Below are positions 33,855 through 43,044 of a stretch of 64,000 nt of DNA, piece by piece (within the stretch, counting starts at the first letter, position 1; every line of letters begins with the position of its first letter). The stretch is from Comamonas testosteroni. Lineage in GTDB: Bacteria > Pseudomonadota > Gammaproteobacteria > Burkholderiales > Burkholderiaceae_C. A program made the position numbers and the translations under genes. The notes beneath the pieces are model-generated. The model was not told the DNA's origin, made no database searches, and saw only the letters and a list, made by a program, of their open reading frames with translations. The stretch covers positions 1,116,001-1,180,000 of the forward strand of contig NZ_CP129672.1 of NCBI RefSeq assembly GCF_030505195.1. Reading direction: 5' to 3'.

Positions 33855-35102
33855 TCACTTGTTGCCCAGCCAGGCCACGCTGTTGAGGAAGATGCGCACC
33901 AGCTCGGTCTGGCGGCGCACTCCTGTCTTGGAGAAGATGGAGCGCAGATGGGCTCGCGCCGTATTGCGGCGGATATTGAGCGCTTCGGCGGCCTCCTCCA
34001 GCGACAGGCCGTTGGCCAGCTGGATGGCCAGCGAGGTCTCGGCCGGCGTCAGCTGGAACAGCTGCTGAGCCAGCTTCAGGGGTGGGTCGGCCTTGCCGCC
34101 GGTGTCGCGTACAAAGACGGCGACACTGGGGCGCTGCTTGCCCTCGGTCCACTCGTCGGGCGAGATGCTTTGCACCACCACGCCCCAGTTGAGCTGGCCG
34201 GACTGGCGGCTGACCGACATGCCTTCGGTCATCGACAGGCGCGAGACCTGGGTATGCATGAGCGCATCCTTGATCAGGCGCTGCAGCTTGCGGTTGTCGT
34301 TGGCGTAGTTGGCCTCCAGCATGCCGCCGGAGATCTTCAGGCCGTCCTGCATGTCCAGGATGCTGGCCGCAGCGGGATTGCACTCCAGCACATTGCCGTT
34401 CTGATCGAGGATGACCACCCCCACCATCAGCTGGGCCGTGGCCTTGCTGTAGAGGGAGATGACCTGACGGTCCTGGTTCACCGACAGATGCAGATTCAGC
34501 GCACGCTTGATGTGAGGCAGCATCATGGAGCCGAAGGCACGCTCCTGCTTGTTGAAGGCCGGAGCCCCTTCGGGCCGCGTGATGCGCAGACCGTAGACGC
34601 AGCGGTCCTTGGTGACGATGTCGGCAGCCATCACGTGAAACACCTGCAGTTGCTTGCACCAGTCGTTGTAGTAGCTTGAAGCGCGCCACTCGGACTCGGG
34701 CATCACATCCCCCACCGTCACGATGCGGTCGGTAGGCATGCTGCGAAACGGGCTCATGCTGATCTTGGGACAGTTCGGCATCAGATCGCGGCGGTCGCCT
34801 GCGGCCGAGACGATCAGCCCCACATCGTCGGCGGAGCCGGGGCGCACTATGAGCGAAGCGTAATTGCCGCCCAGTTGCAGACGCAGGGTCTCCAGAAAAG
34901 GCTTCCAGCCTTCTGGGTCCATGGCAGCTTCATAGAGCTGACTGATCAGCGAGCTGAACTGCTCGGCACTCACGAAGGGCGCATCGGCCGATGCGCGCAC
35001 GGGGGCCGGGGTGTCGAATATGGGCACATCCTTGATCACGCAAGCGATGGAGCTCGGCGTGTAGGTGGAAAAGCCCATCTTGGCGAAAGCGCTGTCCATC
35101 AT
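33855..35102 (-). CDS. tesR: LuxR-family transcriptional activator of steroid degradation, TesR/TeiR-like
   Basis: The 415-residue protein ends in a LuxR-type helix-turn-helix (FQLTPAETSLAIQLANGLSLEEAAEALNIRRNTARAHL). The middle (VVILDQNGNVLECNPAAASIL) looks like a PAS-type sensing segment. In C. testosteroni the LuxR-type TesR (TeiR) is the known positive regulator of steroid degradation and lies at the end of the tesB-to-tesR cluster, exactly as here. ATG 35102 follows AGGAG; a TTG two codons upstream is less likely. It is the last gene of the operon starting with the scdG-like SDR, whose promoter region carries a perfect copy of the candidate operator, so autoregulation is plausible. Confidence 0.85.
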   Translation of the reverse strand: MMDSAFAKMGFSTYTPSSIACVIKDVPIFDTPAPVRASADAPFVSAEQFSSLISQLYEAAMDPEGWKPFLETLRLQLGGNYASLIVRPGSADDVGLIVSAAGDRRDLMPNCPKISMSPFRSMPTDRIVTVGDVMPESEWRASSYYNDWCKQLQVFHVMAADIVTKDRCVYGLRITRPEGAPAFNKQERAFGSMMLPHIKRALNLHLSVNQDRQVISLYSKATAQLMVGVVILDQNGNVLECNPAAASILDMQDGLKISGGMLEANYANDNRKLQRLIKDALMHTQVSRLSMTEGMSVSRQSGQLNWGVVVQSISPDEWTEGKQRPSVAVFVRDTGGKADPPLKLAQQLFQLTPAETSLAIQLANGLSLEEAAEALNIRRNTARAHLRSIFSKTGVRRQTELVRIFLNSVAWLGNK

Positions 35103-35143
35103 GTTCAACTCCTTGGTTGAAGGTTGGTTGCAGACAGATCGGA

Positions 35144-36346
35144 TCAGTTCAGCTCAAACAGGCCGGCAGCGCCCATGCCGCCGCCGATACACATGCTCAC
35201 CACCACGAACCGCACGCCACGGCGACGCCCCTCCAGCAGGGCGTGACCCACCAGACGGGCGCCCGACATGCCAAAGGGGTGGCCGATGGAGATCGCGCCG
35301 CCGTTGACGTTCAGGCGCTCATCGGGAATGCCCAGCTTGTCGCGGCTGTAGATCACCTGGCAGGCAAATGCCTCGTTGATTTCCCACAGGCCGATGTCGC
35401 CAACCGTCAGCCCATGCTGCTTGAGCAGCTTGGGGATGGCATAGACGGGACCGATCCCCATTTCATCGGCACGGCAGCCTGCCACGGCCACACCGCGATA
35501 AGTGCCCAGTGCCGCAAGGCCGCGACTGTGAGCTTCATCAGCGCTCATCACCACACAGGCGCTGGCACCGTCGGACAGCTGGGAGGCATTGCCGGCCGTG
35601 ATGAACTGGCCTTGCTCCACCCATTGGCCGTTCTTCCATACAGGCTTGAGCTTGGCCAGACTCTCCAGCGTGGTGTCGGCACGATTGCCCTCGTCGCGGG
35701 TCAGCGTGACTTCCTCGCTGCCGGTGACATTGCCTTCCTTGTCAAACAGCTGCTTGACCGTGGTCAGCGGCACGATTTCATCGTCGAACAGACCACGCTG
35801 CTGTGCAGCGGCCACGCGCTGCTGGCTGCGCAGCGAGTACTCGTCCTGGGCTTCACGACTGATGCCGTAGCGCTGACTGACCAGCTCGGCCGTCTCTATC
35901 ATCTGGATGTAGGCTGTGGGCTCTGCGGCCAGCACCGCCTTCGACTGGGCTCGGTACGAATTCTTGTACTTGTTCTGTACCAGGGAGATGGACTCCAGGC
36001 CTCCGGCCACGGCGATATTCATCTCGCCGGTCATGACACCCTTGGCAGCCGTGGCAATGCTCATCAGGCCCGATGCACACATGCGGTCGATCACCATGCC
36101 GCCCACGGATTCCGGCAGGCCGGCGGTATAGCCGCACAGACGCCCCAGGTTGTAGCCCTGCGTGCCCTGCTGCGCGGCAATGCCCAAAATGACATCATCC
36201 ACATCCGCACCAGCCACACTCACCTTGTTGAGCGCCGCGCGAATGACGTGTCCGCCCAGCACCGGAGCTTCGGTGTCGTTGAAGGCACCACGGTAAGCCT
36301 TGCCTATGGGGGTACGTGCCGTCGAAACGATGACTGCGTCTTTCAT
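35144..36346 (-). CDS. Acetyl-CoA acetyltransferase (thiolase) of the steroid cluster (ORF33 position)
   Basis: This 400-residue thiolase has the reactive cysteine in [17 protein letters not shown], the histidine in [20 protein letters not shown], and the late cysteine in [16 protein letters not shown]. Its place next to tesR corresponds to the thiolase gene there in strain TA441. It would cleave a 3-ketoacyl-CoA during degradation of the ring remnants or the side chain; the exact step is not known to me. The start at 36346 has GGAGACAAAG before it. It follows the MaoC gene in the same direction, with 136 bp between them. Confidence 0.85.
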   Translation of the reverse strand: MKDAVIVSTARTPIGKAYRGAFNDTEAPVLGGHVIRAALNKVSVAGADVDDVILGIAAQQGTQGYNLGRLCGYTAGLPESVGGMVIDRMCASGLMSIATAAKGVMTGEMNIAVAGGLESISLVQNKYKNSYRAQSKAVLAAEPTAYIQMIETAELVSQRYGISREAQDEYSLRSQQRVAAAQQRGLFDDEIVPLTTVKQLFDKEGNVTGSEEVTLTRDEGNRADTTLESLAKLKPVWKNGQWVEQGQFITAGNASQLSDGASACVVMSADEAHSRGLAALGTYRGVAVAGCRADEMGIGPVYAIPKLLKQHGLTVGDIGLWEINEAFACQVIYSRDKLGIPDERLNVNGGAISIGHPFGMSGARLVGHALLEGRRRGVRFVVVSMCIGGGMGAAGLFELN

Positions 36347-36482
36347 GTCTTTGTCTCCTAACTTTCTTGTCGTCGCGCCCTGGGCAGCTTTTGCTGCCGT
36401 ATCGAGGTCGGCCACTCTGCTGGCGGCTCGTCCCTCCTCACAAAAAATGCAAACGTCCACCGAAGCAGGCGCTTGCACACCC

Positions 36483-36968
36483 TCAATTTTCCGGGATAAA
36501 GAACAGCCTGCTGATGGTTTCAACCACACAGCCGGGTTTATCCTGATTCTTGACCTGTACGGTGATCCGGATCGTGACCTGTACACCGTCTGCCCCGATC
36601 GGGGTCGCCGCCACCACCTCGCCACTGCCACGCACGAAGCTGTTCACCAGCACCGGCGCCGGAAAACGCACCTTCTCGCAGCCATAGTTGACGCCCATCT
36701 TCAGCCCCTGATAGCTGACCAGCTGAGGCAAAAACAGATTGGCCAGCGACAGCGTCAGATATCCATGGGCCACGCAGGCGCCGAACGGGCCGCTCCTGGC
36801 CTGCTCGGGGTCCACATGAATCCATTGGTGATCGCCCGTGGCATCGGCAAACTGATTGATGCGCTCCTGCGTGATCTGCACCCATTCGGTCTCGCCCAGC
36901 TGACGTCCCACCGATGCCTGCACCGAGGCTGCCGAGTCAAACAGCATCTTGTCTGCGACTGCATTCAT
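36483..36968 (-). CDS. MaoC-family (R)-hydratase of the steroid cluster (scdD position)
   Basis: The 161-residue protein is a single hot-dog-fold MaoC hydratase: the [18 protein letters not shown] segment holds the D-x4-H dyad, and [16 protein letters not shown] follows. It would add water to an enoyl-CoA. By gene order it occupies the ORF32 position of TA441; that cluster's hydratase acting on the 6-ene CoA ester is called ScdD, and I believe but cannot confirm that this is it. The stop is 136 bp before the thiolase start, and the gene begins 2 bp after the SDR stop, so the SDR and MaoC are tightly coupled. Confidence 0.8.
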   Translation of the reverse strand: MNAVADKMLFDSAASVQASVGRQLGETEWVQITQERINQFADATGDHQWIHVDPEQARSGPFGACVAHGYLTLSLANLFLPQLVSYQGLKMGVNYGCEKVRFPAPVLVNSFVRGSGEVVAATPIGADGVQVTIRITVQVKNQDKPGCVVETISRLFFIPEN

Positions 36969-36970
36969 GC

Positions 36971-37756
36971 TCAGGCCCTCTGCGAGCTGACGGACACCAC
37001 TTCACCCGTCATGTACGAGGAGTAGTCGCTGGCCAGGAAGATCATCACGTTGGCCACTTCCCAGGGCTCGGCACCACGGCCGAAGGCTTCCTTCTCGGAC
37101 AGCTTGGCCAGCAGCTCTTCAGAGGCGGACTTCTTGAGGAAGGCGTGAATGGCGATGGAAGGGGCCACGGCGTTGATGCGGATGCCGAATTCGGCCGCTT
37201 CCAGCGCCGAGCAGCGTGTGAGGGCCATCACGCCTGCCTTGGCGGCGGCGTAGTGCGCCTGCTCGGTCTGAGCGCGCCAGCCCAGCACCGAGGCGTTGTT
37301 GACGATCACGCCCTTGCCGCGTGGCTGCATCAGCTTGAGCGCTGCGCGCGTCATGCGGAAGGTGCCGGTCAGCGTGATGTCGATGACCTTGTTCCACTCG
37401 TCATCGCCCATGTCGACGACCTTGCAGCTGGTGCCCAGACCGGCGTTATTGATCAGCACATCGATCCCGCCCATGGCGCTGTCGGCTTCGGAGATCAGCG
37501 CCTGAACCTGTTCTTCCTTGCTCACATCGCAGAGCTTGCCAAAGACCTGGGTCAAACCCGTGTCCTTTTTGATCTGCTCCACGGCTTCGGCCAGCCGGCG
37601 CTCATGCACATCGGAGATGAACAAGGCCTTGCAGCCCTCCTCTGCTGCTCGTTTTGCAGCTGAAAAGCCGATACCGGCGCCAGCAGCAGCGGTAACGAGC
37701 ACAGTTTTGCCTTTGAGCAGGCCGTGGGGAGCAACGTAGGAGGGAGCGCTAGTCAT
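36971..37756 (-). CDS. scdG: SDR, 9-hydroxyacyl-CoA dehydrogenase ScdG/IpdF-like
   Basis: This 261-residue SDR has VTAAAGAGIG for the cofactor, NNAG in LINNAGLGTS, the serine in VNNASVLG, and the catalytic YAAAK. It sits at the ORF31 position of the TA441 cluster, whose product ScdG oxidises the 9-hydroxyl of the octanorandrostan-7-oyl CoA ester; IpdF is the actinobacterial counterpart. It is the first gene of an operon with the MaoC hydratase, a thiolase and tesR. A perfect inverted repeat TCGTC-N6-GACGA lies 55 bp upstream. Confidence 0.78.
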   Translation of the reverse strand: MTSAPSYVAPHGLLKGKTVLVTAAAGAGIGFSAAKRAAEEGCKALFISDVHERRLAEAVEQIKKDTGLTQVFGKLCDVSKEEQVQALISEADSAMGGIDVLINNAGLGTSCKVVDMGDDEWNKVIDITLTGTFRMTRAALKLMQPRGKGVIVNNASVLGWRAQTEQAHYAAAKAGVMALTRCSALEAAEFGIRINAVAPSIAIHAFLKKSASEELLAKLSEKEAFGRGAEPWEVANVMIFLASDYSSYMTGEVVSVSSQRA

Positions 37757-37810
37757 TTGTCATTCAGAAGGTAGTTACCCTGATCTTCCGGCTCCCGCTG
37801 CGCTGCAGCA

Positions 37811-37826
37811 TCGTCACTTTGGACGA
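37811..37826. promoter_or_regulatory. Candidate operator: perfect inverted repeat TCGTC-N6-GACGA upstream of scdG
   Basis: TCGTCACTTTGGACGA lies 55 bp before the scdG start and is followed by GGTCATTCCCTAG, a flank very like that of the copies at 9992 and 15828. Confidence 0.7.
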
Positions 37827-37873
37827 TAGGTCATTCCCTAGTGTCGCTGGACCGACATTTCAAACGCAAAGAC

Positions 37874-37910
37874 GCCGTAAACCTCCAGGGGTCAACCCTT
37901 GATTTACGGC
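37874..37910 (-). terminator. Hairpin behind the tesB-side operon, possible terminator
   Basis: GCCGTAAA and TTTACGGC form an 8-bp outer stem, with a weaker inner stem (AGGG/CCCT). The T-run on the minus strand is poor, so it may be a weak terminator or an attenuating structure between the acyl-CoA dehydrogenase gene and the scdG promoter. Confidence 0.45.
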
Positions 37911-37973
37911 AGCTTTACGTCAACCAATCAGAGTCATCACCCGCACAAAGACGAGCACTCCAAGCAGCTGGAT

Positions 37974-39152
37974 TCAGCGCGGCATGCCCAGCGCACGCTC
38001 GGCCATGAGGTTCATCTGAATCTCGTTGGTGCCGGCGTAGATGGTGTCGGCGCGGCTGACCAGCCACAGTTGCTGCAGGGCAGCAAGCGCAGGCTCCTTG
38101 AGCACCAGCTCGCCCTGCTCGCCAAGCACATCCATGGCCAGCTCGCCCAGATCACGGTGCCAGTTGGACCATGCGTATTTGGAGACGGAAGCCACACGCA
38201 AGGGCGTGCTCTCATCGCTGGAGCGCAGCGCATGGGCGCGCAGAGTCTGCAGGCCCATATCGGCCTTGGCCAGGCGCTGACGGATCAGCGGGTCGCGGGC
38301 CGTGCCGTTGCGCTTGGCCAGGGCGATGATCAGGTCCAGCTCATGACGGAAATGCGCCTGCTGACCCAGCGTGGAGGCACCGCGCTCGCAGCCCAGCAGA
38401 TACATGGCGACCTTCCAGCCATCGCCCACGGGACCCAGGTGCAAGGTGCCTTCGGTGCGTGCCCCGTCGAAGAAGACTTCATTGAACTCCGAGGTGCCGG
38501 TGATCTGGCGGATCGGACGCACTTCCACGCCCGGCTGCCTGATAGGCACCAGCAGCAGCACCATGCCGGCATGGCGCGCGCTGACCTCTGCCGCTGCGGC
38601 CTCATCGGTGCGAGCCAGTACAAACACCCATTCGGACTCATGGGCCCAGGAGGTCCAGACTTTCTGGCCATGGATCACCCATTCACCCGTGTCCGCATCG
38701 CGGCGGGCCCTGGTACGGATGCCGGCCAGGTCGGAGCCCGCGCCGGGCTCGGAGTAGCCCTGAGCCCAATAGTCGGTGCCGGCCAGAATGCCTGGCAGGA
38801 AGCGCAGTTTCTGCTCGGCCGTGCCAAAGGCCATCAGCGTAGGGGCCAGCAGGGTCTCGCCGATATGGCCGATACGGCCTGGGCCACCGCAGCGCACATA
38901 CTCCTCGTGGAAGATGACTTGCTGGGCCAGCGGGGCGTTACGGCCGCCATACCGGGCCTCCCAGCCCAGCCCTGTCCAGCCGCCCTTGGCCAGCTCCTGC
39001 TCCCACTCCTTGGCCAGTTGCGCGTCATACCCCTCCGCACCCAGACCGCTGGCATGCTTGAGCGGGGCGAACCGCCCTGTCAGATGTTGCGCCATCCATT
39101 CACGCACTTCAGCGCGAAAGGCTTCATTGATTTCCGACTCCTGCATCTTCAT
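37974..39152 (-). CDS. Acyl-CoA dehydrogenase, canonical subunit of a heteromeric pair (ScdC-type)
   Basis: The 392-residue protein shows YSEPGAGSDLAGIRTRA, WVIHGQKVWTSWAHESEWVF and ends with DTIYAGTNEIQMNLMAERALGMP, the normal end of acyl-CoA dehydrogenases. Its ATG overlaps the stop of the preceding dehydrogenase gene (ATGA), as expected for two chains of one alpha2beta2 enzyme. In TA441 a two-subunit dehydrogenase, ScdC1C2, forms the C6 double bond of the ring-B side chain; position next to scdE and scdG makes this pair the best candidate, but I cannot say which chain is C1. Confidence 0.85.
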   Translation of the reverse strand: MKMQESEINEAFRAEVREWMAQHLTGRFAPLKHASGLGAEGYDAQLAKEWEQELAKGGWTGLGWEARYGGRNAPLAQQVIFHEEYVRCGGPGRIGHIGETLLAPTLMAFGTAEQKLRFLPGILAGTDYWAQGYSEPGAGSDLAGIRTRARRDADTGEWVIHGQKVWTSWAHESEWVFVLARTDEAAAAEVSARHAGMVLLLVPIRQPGVEVRPIRQITGTSEFNEVFFDGARTEGTLHLGPVGDGWKVAMYLLGCERGASTLGQQAHFRHELDLIIALAKRNGTARDPLIRQRLAKADMGLQTLRAHALRSSDESTPLRVASVSKYAWSNWHRDLGELAMDVLGEQGELVLKEPALAALQQLWLVSRADTIYAGTNEIQMNLMAERALGMPR

Positions 39153-40288
39153 GCTGCCTCCGTCACGCTCTCGTCCAACAAACGCGCAGCCACCAGCTCG
39201 CGCCACTGCTCCACCGTGCCCATGCGCTGGCTGGATGCCTGCGCGCGGCGAAAGAACAGATGCGGATCGAACTCCCAGGTAAAGCCCACGCCGCCGTGCA
39301 ACTGAATGCTTTCACGCGAGGAAAAGAGAGCAGCCTCCGTCGCATCTGTGCGGGCTTGCGCTGAAAAATACGTCAGATCGCTTGCATCACCAGTGGTATC
39401 AGCTATGAAAGCTGCAGCATAGACGGCTGATCTGGCCGTCTCCACCTTCACCAAAATCTGCGCTGCACGGTGCTTGACGCCTTGGAAGCTGCCCACGGCT
39501 TTTCCAAACTGCTGACGCTCCTTGGTGTAATCCACCGCCAGATTCAGCGAGCGATCGGCCACACCCACCTGCTCGGCGGCCAAGCCAATCGCCGCCAGAT
39601 TGCGGGTCTGAGCCCACAGTTTTTTGAGCGCGTCGCCATGCACCAGAACGGCAGCGCCAGTCAGGTTTACATTCACGGCAGCCACATTGGCGCTGCTGCG
39701 CGTGGCATCTACCGTCGTCAGCGCCTGCACGCTCAGGCCTTCAGCCTTGGCGGACACTTCCAGCAGGCCCAGCGACCCGCAAGGCAGCGTGGCGGGCAGC
39801 AAAAACACATCGGCGTGCGAGCCCGAGCCCACTTGATTCCACTGGCCGTTCAGCACCAGCGTATCGCCTTCAGGCGTCACCGTCGCGGCAGCAGGCAGCT
39901 CGCCGCGCACCGTCATGCCCAGCACGCAGATCTGGCCCGAGGCCGCCAGGCGCTCCACCACGGGCAAGCCCTGCTCGGTCTGACTCAGCGCCTGCCACAG
40001 TGGAGTGACGGCGACAACAGCATCAAAAAACGGCACGCAGGCCAGGTGGTAGCCCATCTGCTCTTGCAGCAGCACCAGCTCGCGCCAGCCCAGGCCCATG
40101 CCGCCTGCGGCTTCGGGCAGGGCCACTCTGCACCAGCCCATGTCCACCACTTCCTGCCACAGAGCGCGGTCCAGGCCCCCTTCTGTTTCTGAGACTTTGC
40201 GCACCTGCGCCGTGCTGCTTTTTTCCTGCAGAAACACCGCCGCGCTTTCGGCGATCATTTTTTGTTCTTGGTTCAGACTTAAATCCAT
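39149..40288 (-). CDS. Acyl-CoA dehydrogenase, non-canonical subunit of a heteromeric pair (ScdC-type)
   Basis: The 379-residue protein has VDYTKERQQFGKAVGSFQGVKH and ends FTWEFDPHLFFRRAQASSQRMG without the usual TNEI segment. This form is typical of the partner chain in heteromeric steroid acyl-CoA dehydrogenases, which contributes to FAD and substrate binding. Its sequence layout matches the N-terminal half of the fused dehydrogenase at 21.8-24.2 kb. It is coupled by a 4-nt overlap to the canonical subunit and lies 69 bp downstream of the scdE-like gene. Confidence 0.85.
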   Translation of the reverse strand: MDLSLNQEQKMIAESAAVFLQEKSSTAQVRKVSETEGGLDRALWQEVVDMGWCRVALPEAAGGMGLGWRELVLLQEQMGYHLACVPFFDAVVAVTPLWQALSQTEQGLPVVERLAASGQICVLGMTVRGELPAAATVTPEGDTLVLNGQWNQVGSGSHADVFLLPATLPCGSLGLLEVSAKAEGLSVQALTTVDATRSSANVAAVNVNLTGAAVLVHGDALKKLWAQTRNLAAIGLAAEQVGVADRSLNLAVDYTKERQQFGKAVGSFQGVKHRAAQILVKVETARSAVYAAAFIADTTGDASDLTYFSAQARTDATEAALFSSRESIQLHGGVGFTWEFDPHLFFRRAQASSQRMGTVEQWRELVAARLLDESVTEAA

Positions 40289-40357
40289 GATGGCTCGCGT
40301 CCTGAGTTCTTCATCGAATGGGAAGGCCAGGCCCCACGACCCGGCTGTTTCTTTTGC

Positions 40358-41233
40358 TTAGGTCCCGTAGACCTTCTGAGGAGCCTTGCCCTCGGCGATC
40401 AGCCGATCGACCACACCAGACAGCTCGGCAGGCTCCCAGCGCGCCTGCTTGTCATTGACCTTGCCGGTGAACCAGCCGTCGGCCACGGACAGCTCGCCGC
40501 CCTTGGCTTCAAAGCAGCGGCCCGTCACATGCCTGGACTGGCTGCTGCCCAGCCAGACGACGATGGAGGCCACGTTCATGGGGTCCCACACATCAAAGCC
40601 GGATTCGGGCTTCTTGACCATATCGGGCATGGCGCCTTCGGTCATGGAGGTGCGAGCAGCAGGTGCCAGACAGTTGGCAGTGATGCCGTAGCGCGCCAGC
40701 TCCGCAGCCTGCACCAGAGTCAGACCGGCGATGCCGGCCTTGGCTGCGGCATAGTTGCTCTGACCGATGGAGCCTTGCAGGCCCGCGCCGGAGCTGGTGT
40801 TGATGATGCGCGCATCCACGTCCTTGCCGGCCTTCTTCTGATCGCGCCAGTAGCTGCCAAACACCTTGGCCATGCAGAAATGTCCGCGCAGATGCACGCG
40901 CATGACCATATCCCAGTCCTCTTCGGACAGGCTCAGGAACATGCGGTCACGCAGCACGCCGGCGTTGTTGACGATGACCTGCACATCGCCAAAGGCGGCC
41001 AGTGCCGCATCGAGAATCGATTGCGCTCCGGCAACGGTGGTGATGTCACCCGTGTTGGCCAGGGCCTTGCCGCCAGCGGCCCTGACTTCCTCGGCCACGG
41101 CCTGAGCGGCTTCGGCACGGATGTCGTTGATCACCACATTTGCACCCTCTTGCGCGAAGGCCAGCGCATAAGCGCGGCCCAGGCCACCGCCTGCACCGGT
41201 GATGACGACGGTTCTCTGGTTGCAAATACCCAT
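40358..41233 (-). CDS. scdE: SDR-type (3S)-3-hydroxyacyl-CoA dehydrogenase ScdE-like
   Basis: This 291-residue SDR has VVITGAGGGLGRAYAL, NNAG in IVNNAGVLRD, the serine in IINTSSGAGL and the catalytic YAAAK. It resembles the dehydrogenase domain of peroxisomal multifunctional enzyme 2 (Hsd4B), with the characteristic ending EAKGGELSVADGW followed by a 45-residue tail. In TA441, ScdE (ORF27), separated from the thiolase ScdF by amidase genes, oxidises the 7-hydroxyl of the ring-B side-chain CoA ester; the order here is the same except that only one amidase is present. Confidence 0.8.
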   Translation of the reverse strand: MGICNQRTVVITGAGGGLGRAYALAFAQEGANVVINDIRAEAAQAVAEEVRAAGGKALANTGDITTVAGAQSILDAALAAFGDVQVIVNNAGVLRDRMFLSLSEEDWDMVMRVHLRGHFCMAKVFGSYWRDQKKAGKDVDARIINTSSGAGLQGSIGQSNYAAAKAGIAGLTLVQAAELARYGITANCLAPAARTSMTEGAMPDMVKKPESGFDVWDPMNVASIVVWLGSSQSRHVTGRCFEAKGGELSVADGWFTGKVNDKQARWEPAELSGVVDRLIAEGKAPQKVYGT

Positions 41234-41290
41234 TTCTTTCCCCTTTTGCTTGCAATGCAGACAAGCGCATGGCCGTCTGCCTTTTTGAAA

Positions 41291-42853
41291 TTACGCTTTG
41301 AAAACCGACAGATCAGGCTGACGATGTGCCCAGGCAGCGGCTTGCTCCAGCTGCGCGGCCAGCGCCAACAGGCGCCCTTCGCGGCCAAACGGTGCAGCGA
41401 AGTGCGCGCCCACGGGCAAGTTGTCACTGGTCCAGTGCATGGGCACAGACATGGCGGGCTGGCCTGTCATATTGAAAAGCGCGGTATAGGGCGACGCCTT
41501 GACGGCTTCGCGCGCGAATGAGTCATAAGGCTGGTCCAGCGTCAGCACACCCAACAGCGGTGGCGGCACGGCCATCACGGGGGTCAGAATCAGGTCGTAC
41601 TTCAGAAAGAAGCGGTCCAGAATCTGGCCGGCCGTATCGAAGTTGGTACGCGCCATCAGCATCTGCTCGGCGGTATAGGACTTGGCCTTTTCCAGATACA
41701 GCCAGTCCATCTGCTCTAGCTCATCCTGGCGCACTGCGCGACCGAGCAGCTTTTCGCGCGCACGGATGCTGGCCATCATGCCCACGGATGTCACCACGCC
41801 CAGGCCCGTGAACACCTCAGCCACAGGCAACTCCGGCATGTCTTCCACAATTTCATGTCCCAGCGCCAGGCAGGCCTTGATGGCCTTGTCCACCGCAGCC
41901 TGACAGTCCGCATGTACGGGAATGCCAAAGTAGTTTTTGGACCAGACGGCAATCCTGAGCTTCTTGGGCGGCTGCTTGAGGGCGTCCAGATAGCGGCCCT
42001 CCACGTCGCGCGGCGGCACGGTGCGCGAACCGGGCTCACGCCCCTGCGTCAGATCGAGCAGGTGAGCGCTGTCGCGCACGCTGCGACTGATGACATGGTT
42101 CATGGACAAGCCCATCCAGCCTTCCATATTGGCCGGACCGGAAGGCAGACGGCCACGGCTGGGCTTGAGGCCAAACAGGCCGCAGTGCGAAGCGGGAATG
42201 CGGATGGATCCGCCTCCATCACTGGCATGGGCCACGGGCACAATGCCTGCGGCAACCACCGAGGCCGCACCACCCGAGGAGCCGCCTGTCGTGTGGGAAG
42301 CATTCCAGGGGTTGGGCGACTTGCCGTAGAGCAAGGACTCGGTCGTGGGCGTCTGGCCGAACTCGGGCGATGCCGTCTTGCCGAAGATATTGAGACCAGC
42401 CGCCTTGTAGCGTGCCACCAGGGTGCTGTCATACTCTGCCACGGCTCCCTTGAAAAAGCGGCAGCCATTGGTAGTGACCGTTCCCTTCAGATACTGGTTC
42501 AGATCCTTGAGCAAAAAGGGCACGCCCCACATGGGCGCCCTGGCTGTGGCTTCGGCACGCGCAGCGCTGCCCAGAGCCGACATCTGCCTGGCCTGATCAC
42601 GTGCCAGCTCGTAGTCCTTGATGACCACTGCATTGAGCTTGGGCAAGGCCTCGGTGCGTGCAATCGCCGCTTCCAGCGCTTCCAGCGGCGTGATATCGCC
42701 CCGGCGGATCTGTTCTGCCCAGGCGTAGCCATCCACCGCAGTCGCCTCATTTTTCTTCTGTGCGGCCATTGCCGGCATGGTCGCGGCGGCGGCTGCGGCA
42801 CCTGCGCCCTGAATAAAGCCGCGACGATCCACACCTTGATTCAATGTATCCAT
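41291..42853 (-). CDS. Amidase-signature family enzyme with Tat-like signal (ORF25/ORF26 equivalent)
   Basis: The 520-residue protein has the Lys-Ser-Ser triad of the amidase signature family: the lysine in VPFLLKDLNQYL, and TTGGSSGGAASVVAAG with SDGGGSIRIPAS. The N-terminus, DRRGFIQGAGAAAAAATMPA, looks like a twin-arginine signal, placing the enzyme in the periplasm, which is odd within an operon of cytosolic CoA-ester enzymes. TA441 carries two amidase genes here (ORF25 and ORF26) and neither was needed for steroid growth. Only one is found in this window. Start 42853 is chosen for its GGAG; 42862 is possible. Its natural amide or ester is unknown. Confidence 0.85.
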   Translation of the reverse strand: MDTLNQGVDRRGFIQGAGAAAAAATMPAMAAQKKNEATAVDGYAWAEQIRRGDITPLEALEAAIARTEALPKLNAVVIKDYELARDQARQMSALGSAARAEATARAPMWGVPFLLKDLNQYLKGTVTTNGCRFFKGAVAEYDSTLVARYKAAGLNIFGKTASPEFGQTPTTESLLYGKSPNPWNASHTTGGSSGGAASVVAAGIVPVAHASDGGGSIRIPASHCGLFGLKPSRGRLPSGPANMEGWMGLSMNHVISRSVRDSAHLLDLTQGREPGSRTVPPRDVEGRYLDALKQPPKKLRIAVWSKNYFGIPVHADCQAAVDKAIKACLALGHEIVEDMPELPVAEVFTGLGVVTSVGMMASIRAREKLLGRAVRQDELEQMDWLYLEKAKSYTAEQMLMARTNFDTAGQILDRFFLKYDLILTPVMAVPPPLLGVLTLDQPYDSFAREAVKASPYTALFNMTGQPAMSVPMHWTSDNLPVGAHFAAPFGREGRLLALAAQLEQAAAWAHRQPDLSVFKA

Positions 42854-43044
42854 GGTCTCCATCCTTTTGTTGTTCGGGATTCATGTTCCGAGTGCGGACA
42901 GTCAGGCACCCGATGCGGGGCCGGCGCTGGCTGTCGCGTCGTCTTGCATGTCCTTGTCTCCGCTGGTTTTCTGGACGACTTGCCCAGGTGCTCACACTTG
43001 AAATCCGGGGCGATGCAGGCACTGCGGTGCCTGCATGAGCGCCC

